Below the pieces are notes generated by a model. That model ran no database searches, had not been told where the DNA came from, and worked only from the letters and a program-made list of their open reading frames with translations. DNA of 64,000 nucleotides, taken from assembly GCF_016862755.1 (NCBI RefSeq), contig NZ_BONO01000010.1, positions 62,001-126,000 of the forward strand, in the 5' to 3' direction. Positions 26,036-34,454 of the stretch are shown in pieces (within the stretch, counting starts at the first letter, position 1; the number at the start of each line of letters is the position of its first letter). The stretch comes from Cellulomonas pakistanensis. Lineage in GTDB: Bacteria; Actinomycetota; Actinomycetes; Actinomycetales; Cellulomonadaceae. The position numbers and the translations under genes were made by a program.

Positions 26036-27068
26036 TGAAGAGAGACCTCCGGGTCGAGTTGGAGCTGTCTAGGAACCGACTCTGACCAACGGAGGTCTCT
26101 CGTGTCCCACGCTAACGCCCGGCTGACCCCTGCCGGCAGGTTGACCATGGTTCAGCGGATCGCTGCGGGCCGTCCGGTCGCGCATGTCGCCGCGGAGATG
26201 GGGGTCTCCCGCACGACCGCGTGGCGGTGGTGGCGCCGGTTCCAGGCCGAGGGGCCGGCGGGCCTGGTCGACCGGTCGAGCGTGGCTCACAGCCACCCGC
26301 GGCGGACCGCGGCGTGTGTCGAGACCCGGGTGCGGATCGCCCGGATGCTCACCCGTCGCGGGCCGGTCTCGATCGGGCGGCTGGTCGGGTTGCCGGCCTC
26401 GACCGTCGGTCGTGTCCTGCACCGCCACCGGGTCCCGCGCCTGGCGGACTGCGACCCGCTCACCGGCCACGTCATCCGCGCGACCCGCCGCTCGGCGAAC
26501 CGTTACGAGCACCCCCACCCGGGGTCGCTGGTCCACATCGACGTCAAGAAGCTCGGGCGGATCCCCGACGGCGGTGGCTGGCGCGCGCACGGACGCTCCG
26601 AGCAGGTCCGCGGCCGCGGGATCGGCTACGACTACGTCCACACCGCGATCGACGACCACTCCCGCCTGGCCTACGCCGAGATCCACACCGACGAGAAGGG
26701 CACGACCGCCGCGGGGTTCTTGGCGCGCGCCGCGGCGTTCTATGCCGGGCATGGCATCCGAATCGAGCGGGTCATCAGCGACAACGCGTTCGCCTACCGC
26801 AACTCCCGCGTCTTCCACGCCACCGCAGCCGACCTGGGGATCGTGCAGAAGTTCATCCGCCCGCACTGCCCCTGGACCAACGGCAAGGTCGAACGGCTGA
26901 ACCGCACCCTGGCCACCGAGTGGGCCTACTCCCGCATCTGGTCATCCAACGCCGACCGCGCCGCAGCCTTGCCCGCCTGGCTCCAGCACTACAACCTGGA
27001 ACGACCCCACCTCGGCATCGGCGGACTCACACCCATCGACCGCGTCAACAACGCAACGGGTCAGTACA
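26010..27068 (+). mobile_element. IS481-family insertion sequence (about 1.06 kb)
   Basis: A complete-looking insertion: inverted repeats beginning TGTACT at both ends, one transposase gene, and an identical 6-bp flanking duplication GCTAGG (26004-26009 and 27069-27074). The target has the NCTAGN form known for IS481. The insertion lies exactly at the TAG stop of the neighbouring 66-residue gene and leaves that stop intact. The identical target copies and intact gene suggest fairly recent insertion. Confidence 0.88.
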
Positions 27069-27073
27069 GCTAG
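26102..27073 (+). CDS. IS481-family transposase
   Basis: A 323-residue DDE transposase. An N-terminal helix-turn-helix region (VAHVAAEMGVSRTTAWRWW) is followed by an rve-type integrase core. Catalytic residues are visible as Asp in HIDVKKLG, Asp in VISDNAFAY and Glu in NGKVERLNRTL. GTG at 26102 follows GGAGGTCTCTC. The stop TAG lies at 27071-27073, outside the inverted repeat, within the GCTAGG target duplication. The reading frame is therefore closed by the CTAG target itself. Confidence 0.93.
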   Translation: MSHANARLTPAGRLTMVQRIAAGRPVAHVAAEMGVSRTTAWRWWRRFQAEGPAGLVDRSSVAHSHPRRTAACVETRVRIARMLTRRGPVSIGRLVGLPASTVGRVLHRHRVPRLADCDPLTGHVIRATRRSANRYEHPHPGSLVHIDVKKLGRIPDGGGWRAHGRSEQVRGRGIGYDYVHTAIDDHSRLAYAEIHTDEKGTTAAGFLARAAAFYAGHGIRIERVISDNAFAYRNSRVFHATAADLGIVQKFIRPHCPWTNGKVERLNRTLATEWAYSRIWSSNADRAAALPAWLQHYNLERPHLGIGGLTPIDRVNNATGQYS

Positions 27074-27074
27074 G
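27043..27074. repeat. IS481-like right end with target duplication
   Basis: The right inverted repeat occupies 27043-27068 (ending CAGTACA) and is followed by the right GCTAGG copy at 27069-27074, which carries the stop codons of both the transposase (+) and the 66-residue gene (-). Confidence 0.85.
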
Positions 27075-27270
27075 CGGTGGGCGGGATGTTGGTATCCGTC
27101 CGCTCATGCCACTCGATGTGCTCCTGGTAGTCAGCGTCATGCGCCTCGATGACCGCAGCGAAGCACACATCGCAGCGCCGGATCATCACGAAGTTTCCGT
27201 TGCTGTCGGTGAGCGCGATGGTGCCGTCGGGGATGCTCGAGCCGTGCGGCAGGTTCGGAAGGTTGGTCAT
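27070..27270 (-). CDS. Small C2H2-like zinc-finger protein
   Basis: A 66-residue protein starting MTNLPNLPHGSSIPDGTIAL at 27270. It contains Cys-x2-Cys-x14-His-x3-His (CDVC, then EHIEWH), the spacing of a classical C2H2 zinc finger. The gene ends at a TAG that lies in the IS481-like target duplication; removing the insertion restores the same stop, so the protein is complete. Function is unknown; similar short finger proteins occur in actinobacteria and phages and may bind DNA or protein. Confidence 0.6.
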   Translation of the reverse strand: MTNLPNLPHGSSIPDGTIALTDSNGNFVMIRRCDVCFAAVIEAHDADYQEHIEWHERTDTNIPPTA

Positions 27271-27618
27271 GGCCTCGGAGCCTACAGACGATGGCTCACT
27301 AAGGCCCGGGTACTGGCGTAGCGCCCCCGCATCCCGGCGCGGCCCCAGCCGCGGCGGCAAGACCCGTACGCGAGGACGTAGCCGGAGCAGCTCGAGGCGA
27401 GGCTCGCGACCGAGGCGGCGATCGCTATGGGGCCCCGCGACATGTCGCTGCAGAAGACACCGCTCCTGAACCAGGTTCGGAGTGACCAACGTTGAGCCAC
27501 CAAGTGAGTAGGAGCAGGCCGTCGCCGCGAACTCCGCGCACATGGCAACTCCGTCACCTGACGAGGAGCACCACGCGGCGCTCGTCGTCTCGCACGTGCT
27601 CGGGCGGAGGACCGCAGC
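27271..27618. other. Intergenic region without a confident gene
   Basis: Nearly 350 bases between the zinc-finger gene and the decayed regulator. A 53-codon minus-strand frame (27282-27443) exists, but its codon choice is mixed and it has no family resemblance. The region must hold the promoter of the zinc-finger gene. Nothing else is recognised. Confidence 0.4.
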
Positions 27619-28018
27619 GTGGCGGTGCCGACGCCGTCGCGGCAGGTGTCGCTGCGGGAGTCCGTGCGGTCCACGGCGTCGGCGCGGCTCGCGCTGGCCG
27701 GCGGGGCATCGGTGTCGGCCGTATCGGTGCACCGGAACTCGGACGGGATCGCCGAGGCGCTCGGGCTGGTCGAGGCCGGCGAGGTGTGGGCGGTCCTGTG
27801 CCCGACGGACCCGCGGGCGCTGGAGGTGCTGCGGGCGGCGCGGGGGCTGGGGCTGTCGGTGCCCAGGGACGTGTCGGTGACCGGGTGCGACGGGGTGCTG
27901 CCGGGGTTGGACCTGATCGGGCCGACCTCGGTGCGGCTGCGCGTGGAGGAGCTGGCGACGCGGGTGGTGGCGCACCTGGTCGGGCTGATGCGGGAGGCAC
28001 CGGCGGTCGGTGGGAAAG
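27619..28018 (+). pseudogene. LacI-family regulator fragment (C-terminal effector domain)
   Basis: The translated segment RAARGLGLSVPRDVSVTGCD, followed by the LRVEELATRVVAHLVGLM helix, is the C-terminal part of a LacI-type effector domain. The DNA-binding domain and most of the first half are missing, and after about 28018 the open frame continues into sequence with no resemblance. It is therefore a remnant. It lies between the IS481-like element and the defence genes and probably marks an old left junction of the island. Confidence 0.65.
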
Positions 28019-28327
28019 TTCAGACCCGAGCACAGGTCGGGACTGGAGGACCACCAGCACACGCCGCTCGAGCCGTAGCCAGACCTTCACGTGTGCGGCG
28101 GGCACCACCAGCGCGGGCAGCCACAGACGGGCGAGCTGCCCTGCCGGTGCGCACCGGGAGTTTGCTGCTGAACCACCTGCCAGCCCCATGGACCAACCAT
28201 CGAGCCTCTGCGCGCGGCGAGAAGCCGGCGGATGGAGCACGATTTCGCCCACCTCCACCACCCCACGGCGTCTAGCCTGTAGCGCAGTGTCCAGCGCCTG
28301 GCCCCGCGAACTTCGCACCCGTGTGGG
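28019..28327. other. Junction region left of the defence island
   Basis: About 310 bases after the LacI remnant. Open frames on both strands cross it, but none has a start signal or recognisable family. Base composition falls toward the phosphorylase gene. It probably holds that operon's promoter, which I cannot place. Confidence 0.4.
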
Positions 28328-28342
28328 ATGGAGTCTGCATCG

Positions 28343-29539
28343 ATGCAGCAGAGAGAACTTCCGCTAGCAGTCGAACGCCTCTACAGGCACGTGACAAGCC
28401 ACCCATCCGACACCTCCGCGATCGCCGAACTGGCCATTCACTTGGCTGAGTCCGGATCCAACCGGCCGATCGATCACTCTTGCGCCGACGTCGCATCCAC
28501 CGGCGGACCGAGTTCTTTGACGACACTCTTGTGCCCGCTTGGGCTGCGCGCTCTGGGATTCACGGTGGCAAAGTTGGGCGTTCCTGGACGACCCGCTGGA
28601 GGCATCGACGTTCTCGGAACAATCCGAGGCTATCGAACTAAACTCACCCCGCCTGAAGTCGATCGGGCCATCGCCAAATCCGGATATGCCCATTTCGCCG
28701 CCGGCAGCCATTGGGCGCCCGCAGACGCCGCGCTATTTGCACTCCGCCAGAAGGAGGGCACTCAGGCGGTACCCGCGTTGGCCGCAGCCAGCCTTCTGTC
28801 TAAGAAACTTGCCGCGGGGGTCGGAATCGCAGCACTCGAGGCACGAGTAGCTCCACATGGGAACTTCGGCGCCACGGTAGGCGAGGCCAAACACAGCGCC
28901 GAGACCTACTGTGCAGTGGCGAAGCTGCTGGGCCTGCAGGCGATCGTGATAATGACCGATGCCGCAACACCCTATCAGCCAAATATCGGCCGAGGCGAGG
29001 CCCTTTCCGCGCTCGACGACGTGATAAGCGCGAATCAAGGCGACCCATGGCTGCACGAACATGCACAAATGTGCCGACGCATCGTTGATATTGTTGCCGC
29101 TCGTGTCGGCACCTCAGCGCGCCCCGCCACCCCCGCTCACCCCGCCACCTCGTACTTCGCCCTCTTGGCTGCGCACCTCGAGGCGCAAGGGGCCTCGATC
29201 GGCGCCTTTCGCAATCGAGTTGCAGCGGTGAAGAGCCAACCATCCTTCGTGGTTCGCGCCGCTGGCAGCGGCTTCGTCCGCTATGACCTCGCGGCGATAC
29301 GGTCAGCGCTGTCGAAAGCGGGCAACAGCACAGGCACCAACCCTTTTCCCGGCAGGTACCCGGACCCAGCGGGAGTCCGACTGTTGCAGCCTCCTTGGCG
29401 CCGTGTCCAGGAGGGCGAGCCCGTACTTAGGCTTCGCGGTCTCGAAGCGAGCCTGATCAACGCTGCCCAGTTGTACGAAATGTCGGCAGAAGCATCGCGT
29501 CGATCGAATACGATTCTAGGGATCATGGCGAATGACTAA
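28343..29539 (+). CDS. Thymidine-phosphorylase-like protein of a putative defence module
   Basis: A 398-residue protein (or 403 from an ATG at 28328; the ATG at 28343 has GGAG nine bases upstream). It follows pyrimidine-nucleoside phosphorylases along its length: DVASTGGPSSLTTL (phosphate-binding STGG), AKLGVPGRPAGGIDVLGTI, LSKKLAAG, and a VIMTDAATPYQPNIGRGEAL segment. The usual GSGAFMK segment is replaced by APHGNFGATVGEA, so substrate may differ. Its stop overlaps the start of the 1236-residue kinase/ATPase gene by eight bases. A housekeeping salvage role is unlikely given this partner, its lower GC content and the island setting. Suggested role: nucleoside- or nucleotide-depleting effector (inference). 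Confidence 0.75.
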   Translation: MQQRELPLAVERLYRHVTSHPSDTSAIAELAIHLAESGSNRPIDHSCADVASTGGPSSLTTLLCPLGLRALGFTVAKLGVPGRPAGGIDVLGTIRGYRTKLTPPEVDRAIAKSGYAHFAAGSHWAPADAALFALRQKEGTQAVPALAAASLLSKKLAAGVGIAALEARVAPHGNFGATVGEAKHSAETYCAVAKLLGLQAIVIMTDAATPYQPNIGRGEALSALDDVISANQGDPWLHEHAQMCRRIVDIVAARVGTSARPATPAHPATSYFALLAAHLEAQGASIGAFRNRVAAVKSQPSFVVRAAGSGFVRYDLAAIRSALSKAGNSTGTNPFPGRYPDPAGVRLLQPPWRRVQEGEPVLRLRGLEASLINAAQLYEMSAEASRRSNTILGIMAND

Positions 29540-32500
29540 TCTGACGTGCTTTTGGCATCCGAAACTCGGATACTTCGACCTCTCCCTCGACGATCGCTGC
29601 GAAGACTGCGGACGGGAGATGCGGCATCCACTCACACACTTGCCCGTCGAGAGCATTCGCGACTATGAGGTCGTTTCGGCGATCGACCGAGGATACTACA
29701 GCGCCACGTTTGCTGCGCGCGGCCCCCTGGGCCAAATGGTGTGCCTGAAGGTAATCCCGAAGGCCATATATGCGCTTCGCGGCAAAGACTTCCGCAAGGA
29801 GAGCGTGCTTCACGCAAGCATCGCCGAAGGAACACAGCACCTAGTAAATATTAGGGACGCTTTCGATTTCGATGTCACCTTTAGCGGTGACAGCGAGTCT
29901 ATGCCTTGCCACATCGCTGTACTGGACTACGTGCAAGGCGAATCTCTGCGAGCCAAATTGGAGCAACCGGATCTCGCCGCCACTGCGATCGCACAGATCG
30001 CTGTCGACCTCCTGCGGCTGCTACAAGAACTCGAAAACAAGCAGGTCTACCACAACGACCTACATGCGGGCAACATTCTTGTACAGACGTTGCCCTCCGA
30101 AGCACAACGCGGCGGAGACGCGATCGACTCGTACACAAAGGCCGTCGCGGTTGATCTCGGTTCTGTTCTGGACGCAAGCCGGAGCGACGAGAGCACGCAG
30201 GTGGCCGACAACCACCAGGTAACCACCCACCTGATGCGCCTGGCGCTCCAAGCAACGCCGGATCCCGCTTCCGCGCCAGACCTGGAATTCCGACTTGCTC
30301 TAGCACTGAACGAGATCGCGGACCTGCTGCGACCCGATAACCTAGCTCAAAGAGCGCCGAACTACACGGACTTGATCACCAACATTCATTCGGCTTTCAT
30401 CACAGCATCGTCTCCTTGGATGACGCCGCCTGCCGGCCTGAGTCGCTTTGGCGATTCATTCAACGCGCAGACAATGCGCCCGTGGTTTGTTCCTCGACTA
30501 TTGGTGGATCCGGACGGAGAGTGGCAGCGCCGCATCGAGTCTCCTGGTCCAATGGTCATCACGGGCATGCGAGGCTGCGGCAAGACGATGCTCTTGCGCG
30601 CGCTTCAATTCCATGCGCGGGCGAGTGTGGGAGCATCAGACTCAAGTTCGACCGAAATGAGCACTGACGCCGCCATCCGTCTGCGCCAGGATGGATACGT
30701 CGGCCTCTACGTGTCGTGCAATCGCCTACTCGACGGTCTTGGTAAACCGGACGGCCCCCTGCACGAGCCGCACACGCGCCTTTTTCTCTGCTATGCGCGG
30801 GAAGCTCTGCAGGCGCTCCGTCATTTGACTGATATTGCGGGTCGGTCGTCCGTTAGTCCCGCCGCGCCATTGCCCATCGCGTCGGTGATCTCGCTGCACG
30901 TCACAGGATCGGATATCAAAGCGGGCGATGATATTCACGTGCTGGAACGCAAGATCCTCAAAATGCTCCGATCTTTGGAGAGCGGAGCCGCCGTGCATCG
31001 GCTCGAATCTCATCCCGCGATCGCCATGCCAGCACTTGCTACGGCGATCACCGAGTGCACCGACGTTTGGAGCGGCGCGCGCGTCTTGTTCCTGCTCGAC
31101 GACGTCTCGACGCGGCATCTCAATGAGGAATCGATTCAAGCCCTCCTGTCAAGCTTGATGTTCCCGAGCGAGACCTGCGCCTTCAAGGTGACGACGGAAG
31201 CGCAGACGCTTGAACTCGTCTTGAAGTCCCCTGGTCTCGTTGAGACAGCGAGGATCGGTCGTGACTATGAGACTTTCGATCTGGCGTCGGCGATTTACTC
31301 GAAGTTGCGCGACAATAACGGCCGCGCGGGACGAGACTTCGTGGCAAATGTGCTCCAACAGCGGGCGGACTTGACAGCGACTCATCCCGAGCGGTCGCCA
31401 CGCGAACTGCTCGGCGACCGGCCGCTCATCGAGATTTCGAGGCAGATCGCGAGCAGTACGGAGACATCCTCCGCTCGCAAAGACGTATATTTTGGGATGA
31501 GCGCGCTGGCCGCCGTCTGCGTCGGTGACATCGGCGACGTGATCTCTATCTATGAGTTGATCCTCGCTCGTGCTGGAGGATCAACCGCGATCCCGATCGC
31601 TCCTGCTCATCAATCTGGCGCATTTCAGGAGTTCTGCTCGCGACGCCTCTACCAGTTGAGCCGCAGGAAGGGGAGGCTAAAACTCATCGCGGACGGTTTC
31701 GCGAAGGCTTCACACGATCTCCTCGTTCAATCGGCGCGCCGGAACGATGGATCTCGGATACGAGACTATGCGAGCATCTACGTCAGGGTAACGTCGGGCG
31801 ACATCGACGGTCAATTACTACAACTGCGGGAGCTCATGGACGCGGGCGTGTTTGTTTTAACGGGCGGTCCCGACGCTCCGCGAACCAAGACGCGAGACTC
31901 GGACCCCATCGCGCAATATACGCTCACATTCCGAAAGCTACTCGGGCTTTCCAACGCGATCGGCCTGACTCAGCGCGACCGGTTCGAGCTGTCGGGCCAG
32001 AATCTGATCGATTTTCTCGAATCGCCGGAAAACTCGCGGGAAATTCTGAAGAAGAACTTGGCAGCGGGCCGCTCAGGGACTGCAACGTTCGTGTCCGCGC
32101 CTGGGCCAGCGCCAAGGCTCGACGAGATCAAGAGTTCGAGCCCGACAGCAACGCGCGCCGCTGCTGCACCGCAGACTTTATTCGAGAGCGTCGCAACCAC
32201 GCGAGGCGTCGAATCTCCTCCGGCTGCGATTACGGCGAATAGCGCGCCGTTGGAGACGGTCCCCTATCCGGACATCATAAACGTCGACAACACCAAACTT
32301 GCCGACCTTCACGTCAACACTCTGGTGACGGCCCTCGGGTTCGAGGATCGCGCCTTGATTTCCACGCAGCGTGCGCTCAGCGCCCTCACGCCCAACCGCG
32401 TCGTGGCTATAACGTATCCGTCAGGCCCAGGAGGAATCGATTTTGAGAACGCCCTGGATCGCAGCGGGGCGGAAGTGTCTTACGTAGACGCGGATAGCCC

Positions 32501-33242
32501 TATCGACTTTGCTCCGAGTTCGCTGCCATCACTTTCCGCGATCGACACGACCGGCATGACTAAGCCTCATATCTATCATGCCGTCCGCTCGCTCCTCAGC
32601 CGCGATGGCGCAGTGGTCGTGGTTCACACCGAAGCGGAGGAGTACTACCCGCTCAACGAAGACGTGGGGGCTCGCCTCTCCCTCGCTCCCGACGACGATT
32701 ACGCGCGGCTAGAGGCCTGCGGAGATATCCTCACAGGCGAGAAGCGGCCCTATCATTTTGTCTCCATGCATAGCGCAGACGTCGACGACGGCCGGCGTAG
32801 GGTGCTCCTCGCTTCAAGTTCCGCTAAGCATGAGCGCCTGTTCTCTCTGTTGGAGGAGCGGGATTACGACCACGTTGAGATCCTGATCCCTGAAGGTTCG
32901 TCCCCTCGTAAAGATTTGGCCCGGCTAGCTGCGCGCGTCGCGGCCAAGGATTTTCACTCGTCGCGGTTTCGCCAGGTCGGTTCGAGTAGCGCCACGGATG
33001 TACTTGCAGTTGCGCGAGCAACCTACGAAGAGTTCTACAAGCGCGCCAATTTCAACTTCGAGGTGGGGCTCACGGGATCGAAACTTCATACTGTTGCTCT
33101 CGCCGCCGCCAGCACCGCGCTCAAGTTTTCACAAGCGTGGTACGTGCGCCCGGATGAGTTCGACCCCGCTCGCTTCACGACCGGCGCAGGAAACACGTCG
33201 ATGCTGCTTATCACGTCACCGCGCGCGAGAGAAAGCGGGTGA
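29532..33242 (+). CDS. Zinc-ribbon / kinase-like / P-loop ATPase / unknown C-terminal domain fusion
   Basis: A 1236-residue protein overlapping the phosphorylase gene. Domains in order: zinc-ribbon-like Cys6-His9-Cys23-Cys26; Ser/Thr kinase-like domain (~43-290) with a degenerate G-loop IDRGYYSATF, Lys73 in CLKVIP, catalytic-loop YHNDLHAGN (Asp176) and VDLG in place of DFG; P-loop ATPase with Walker A GMRGCGKT (345-352) and Walker B LFLLDD (~520); a helical region (~600-880); and a C-terminal domain (~918-1236) with LGFEDRAL, TGSKLHTVA, WYVRP and RFTTG motifs that I cannot assign. The layout resembles STAND-like sensor proteins of phage defence. No signal peptide or membrane segment. Lower GC than flanking sugar genes. 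Confidence 0.75.
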   Translation: MTNLTCFWHPKLGYFDLSLDDRCEDCGREMRHPLTHLPVESIRDYEVVSAIDRGYYSATFAARGPLGQMVCLKVIPKAIYALRGKDFRKESVLHASIAEGTQHLVNIRDAFDFDVTFSGDSESMPCHIAVLDYVQGESLRAKLEQPDLAATAIAQIAVDLLRLLQELENKQVYHNDLHAGNILVQTLPSEAQRGGDAIDSYTKAVAVDLGSVLDASRSDESTQVADNHQVTTHLMRLALQATPDPASAPDLEFRLALALNEIADLLRPDNLAQRAPNYTDLITNIHSAFITASSPWMTPPAGLSRFGDSFNAQTMRPWFVPRLLVDPDGEWQRRIESPGPMVITGMRGCGKTMLLRALQFHARASVGASDSSSTEMSTDAAIRLRQDGYVGLYVSCNRLLDGLGKPDGPLHEPHTRLFLCYAREALQALRHLTDIAGRSSVSPAAPLPIASVISLHVTGSDIKAGDDIHVLERKILKMLRSLESGAAVHRLESHPAIAMPALATAITECTDVWSGARVLFLLDDVSTRHLNEESIQALLSSLMFPSETCAFKVTTEAQTLELVLKSPGLVETARIGRDYETFDLASAIYSKLRDNNGRAGRDFVANVLQQRADLTATHPERSPRELLGDRPLIEISRQIASSTETSSARKDVYFGMSALAAVCVGDIGDVISIYELILARAGGSTAIPIAPAHQSGAFQEFCSRRLYQLSRRKGRLKLIADGFAKASHDLLVQSARRNDGSRIRDYASIYVRVTSGDIDGQLLQLRELMDAGVFVLTGGPDAPRTKTRDSDPIAQYTLTFRKLLGLSNAIGLTQRDRFELSGQNLIDFLESPENSREILKKNLAAGRSGTATFVSAPGPAPRLDEIKSSSPTATRAAAAPQTLFESVATTRGVESPPAAITANSAPLETVPYPDIINVDNTKLADLHVNTLVTALGFEDRALISTQRALSALTPNRVVAITYPSGPGGIDFENALDRSGAEVSYVDADSPIDFAPSSLPSLSAIDTTGMTKPHIYHAVRSLLSRDGAVVVVHTEAEEYYPLNEDVGARLSLAPDDDYARLEACGDILTGEKRPYHFVSMHSADVDDGRRRVLLASSSAKHERLFSLLEERDYDHVEILIPEGSSPRKDLARLAARVAAKDFHSSRFRQVGSSSATDVLAVARATYEEFYKRANFNFEVGLTGSKLHTVALAAASTALKFSQAWYVRPDEFDPARFTTGAGNTSMLLITSPRARESG

Positions 33243-33299
33243 GAGTTGCTTTGATATGCTCTGCGATCTGTCCAGTGGGAGCCGACCGAGCCCTCGGCG

Positions 33300-34394
33300 T
33301 CAGAGCGCTTTTGCGAGGTGCGAACCCAATGCCTCGCCGAGTCTGATCGGCACCGCATTCCCAATCTGCCGCGCGATCTGCGCGCGGTCCCCCACCCACC
33401 GGTAGTCGTCCGGGAACCCCTGCAGCCGAGCCGCCTCCCAGTGGGTGATGGCCCGGTGCTGCGTCGGGTGCAGGAAGCGACCCTTCTCGGGTTTGAAGAA
33501 CTCGGTGCGGATGGTGACCGACGGCCGTTCCCACTCGAGCCGGCCCATTACGTCGCTCGCGCTGCGCGGGTTGTTCCGCCAGCAGTCCATGCTGAGCTCG
33601 TCGGGCAGGTCGAGCCGGCTCCCCCCGTAGGGCACCGCCCGGAACCGCTGCTGGTAGAGCGGGCTCCAGTCACGCGTGATGTGCAGGTCCGGGCCCTTGA
33701 ACGGACCTGGCAGCCACGCGCGCCCGAACGGGGTCCGGCGCGGCGGGAGGGACAAATCGCCGGTGAACGGCCGAATGCCCTGGAGGGCCTCGCGGACTGT
33801 TGTGCGCTCACCCGCGGTCGCCGTCGGGTGACCAGGGTGGTCGATGTCCCGCCGCACGCCGATAACGATCACCCTCTTGCGAACCTGCGGAGCGCCGAAG
33901 TCAGCCGCGTTCAAGATTTCGGCGCGGATGTCGTAGTCGGCGAGCTCACCGCCCGCGAACGCCTCCAGGAACGCCGAGTACTCGCCCGACTTCAGGAAGG
34001 CCGGAACGTTCTCCATGACGAAGGCGCGGGGCATCGCGCGACGGACGACCTCGGCGTACGGGCGCCACAGGGTGTTGCGGAGGTCTTCGGGGTCCTGCTT
34101 TCCGAGTGTCGAGAACCCCTGGCAGGGCGGGCCGCCCAGCACCACCTCCGCGCAGGGGGTGGGCTCGTCCTGGAGCCACCGCCGGATGTCCCCCGCGTAG
34201 ACGACGGGGCCGAAGTTCTGCGCGTACGTGGCAGCCGCGGCCACGTCCATCTCGACCGCGCGTACCGTCGCGTAGCGGTTGCTGCCCTGTTGGAAGCCCA
34301 GGCTCAGCCCTCCTGCCCCGGCGAACAGGTCGAGGACCCCGATCTTGTCGCCCGACGACCTGTCATCCGCCGGGGTCGGGGGCGTGTTATGCAC
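33300..34394 (-). CDS. DNA cytosine-5 methyltransferase (first of two)
   Basis: A 364-residue C5-methyltransferase. Motif I is VLDLFAGAGGLSLGF, motif IV GGPPCQGFSTLGKQ with catalytic Cys91, motif VI FVMENVPAFL, and motif X RQIGNAVPIRLGEALG. The target-recognition region lies around residues 220-300, including SDVMGRLEWERPSVTIRTEF. It is encoded 60 bases downstream of a related methyltransferase with the same end motif (TIRTEFFKPEKGR). Expected to protect host DNA from the associated Vsr/Z1 system. Confidence 0.92.
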   Translation of the reverse strand: MHNTPPTPADDRSSGDKIGVLDLFAGAGGLSLGFQQGSNRYATVRAVEMDVAAAATYAQNFGPVVYAGDIRRWLQDEPTPCAEVVLGGPPCQGFSTLGKQDPEDLRNTLWRPYAEVVRRAMPRAFVMENVPAFLKSGEYSAFLEAFAGGELADYDIRAEILNAADFGAPQVRKRVIVIGVRRDIDHPGHPTATAGERTTVREALQGIRPFTGDLSLPPRRTPFGRAWLPGPFKGPDLHITRDWSPLYQQRFRAVPYGGSRLDLPDELSMDCWRNNPRSASDVMGRLEWERPSVTIRTEFFKPEKGRFLHPTQHRAITHWEAARLQGFPDDYRWVGDRAQIARQIGNAVPIRLGEALGSHLAKAL

Positions 34395-34454
34395 CCGGCG
34401 ATCGTAGACGCGACGGGCTCCGTTCCGGGGCGCCGCGACGTGCCGTCCCGTCGA

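Noticed and set aside
27282..27443. Minus-strand 53-codon frame
   Set aside because: Mixed codon use, no ribosome binding site and no recognisable family.
28019..28327. Possible end of a second transposase on the minus strand
   Set aside because: The frame is open but I see no DDE motif, inverted repeats or target duplication.
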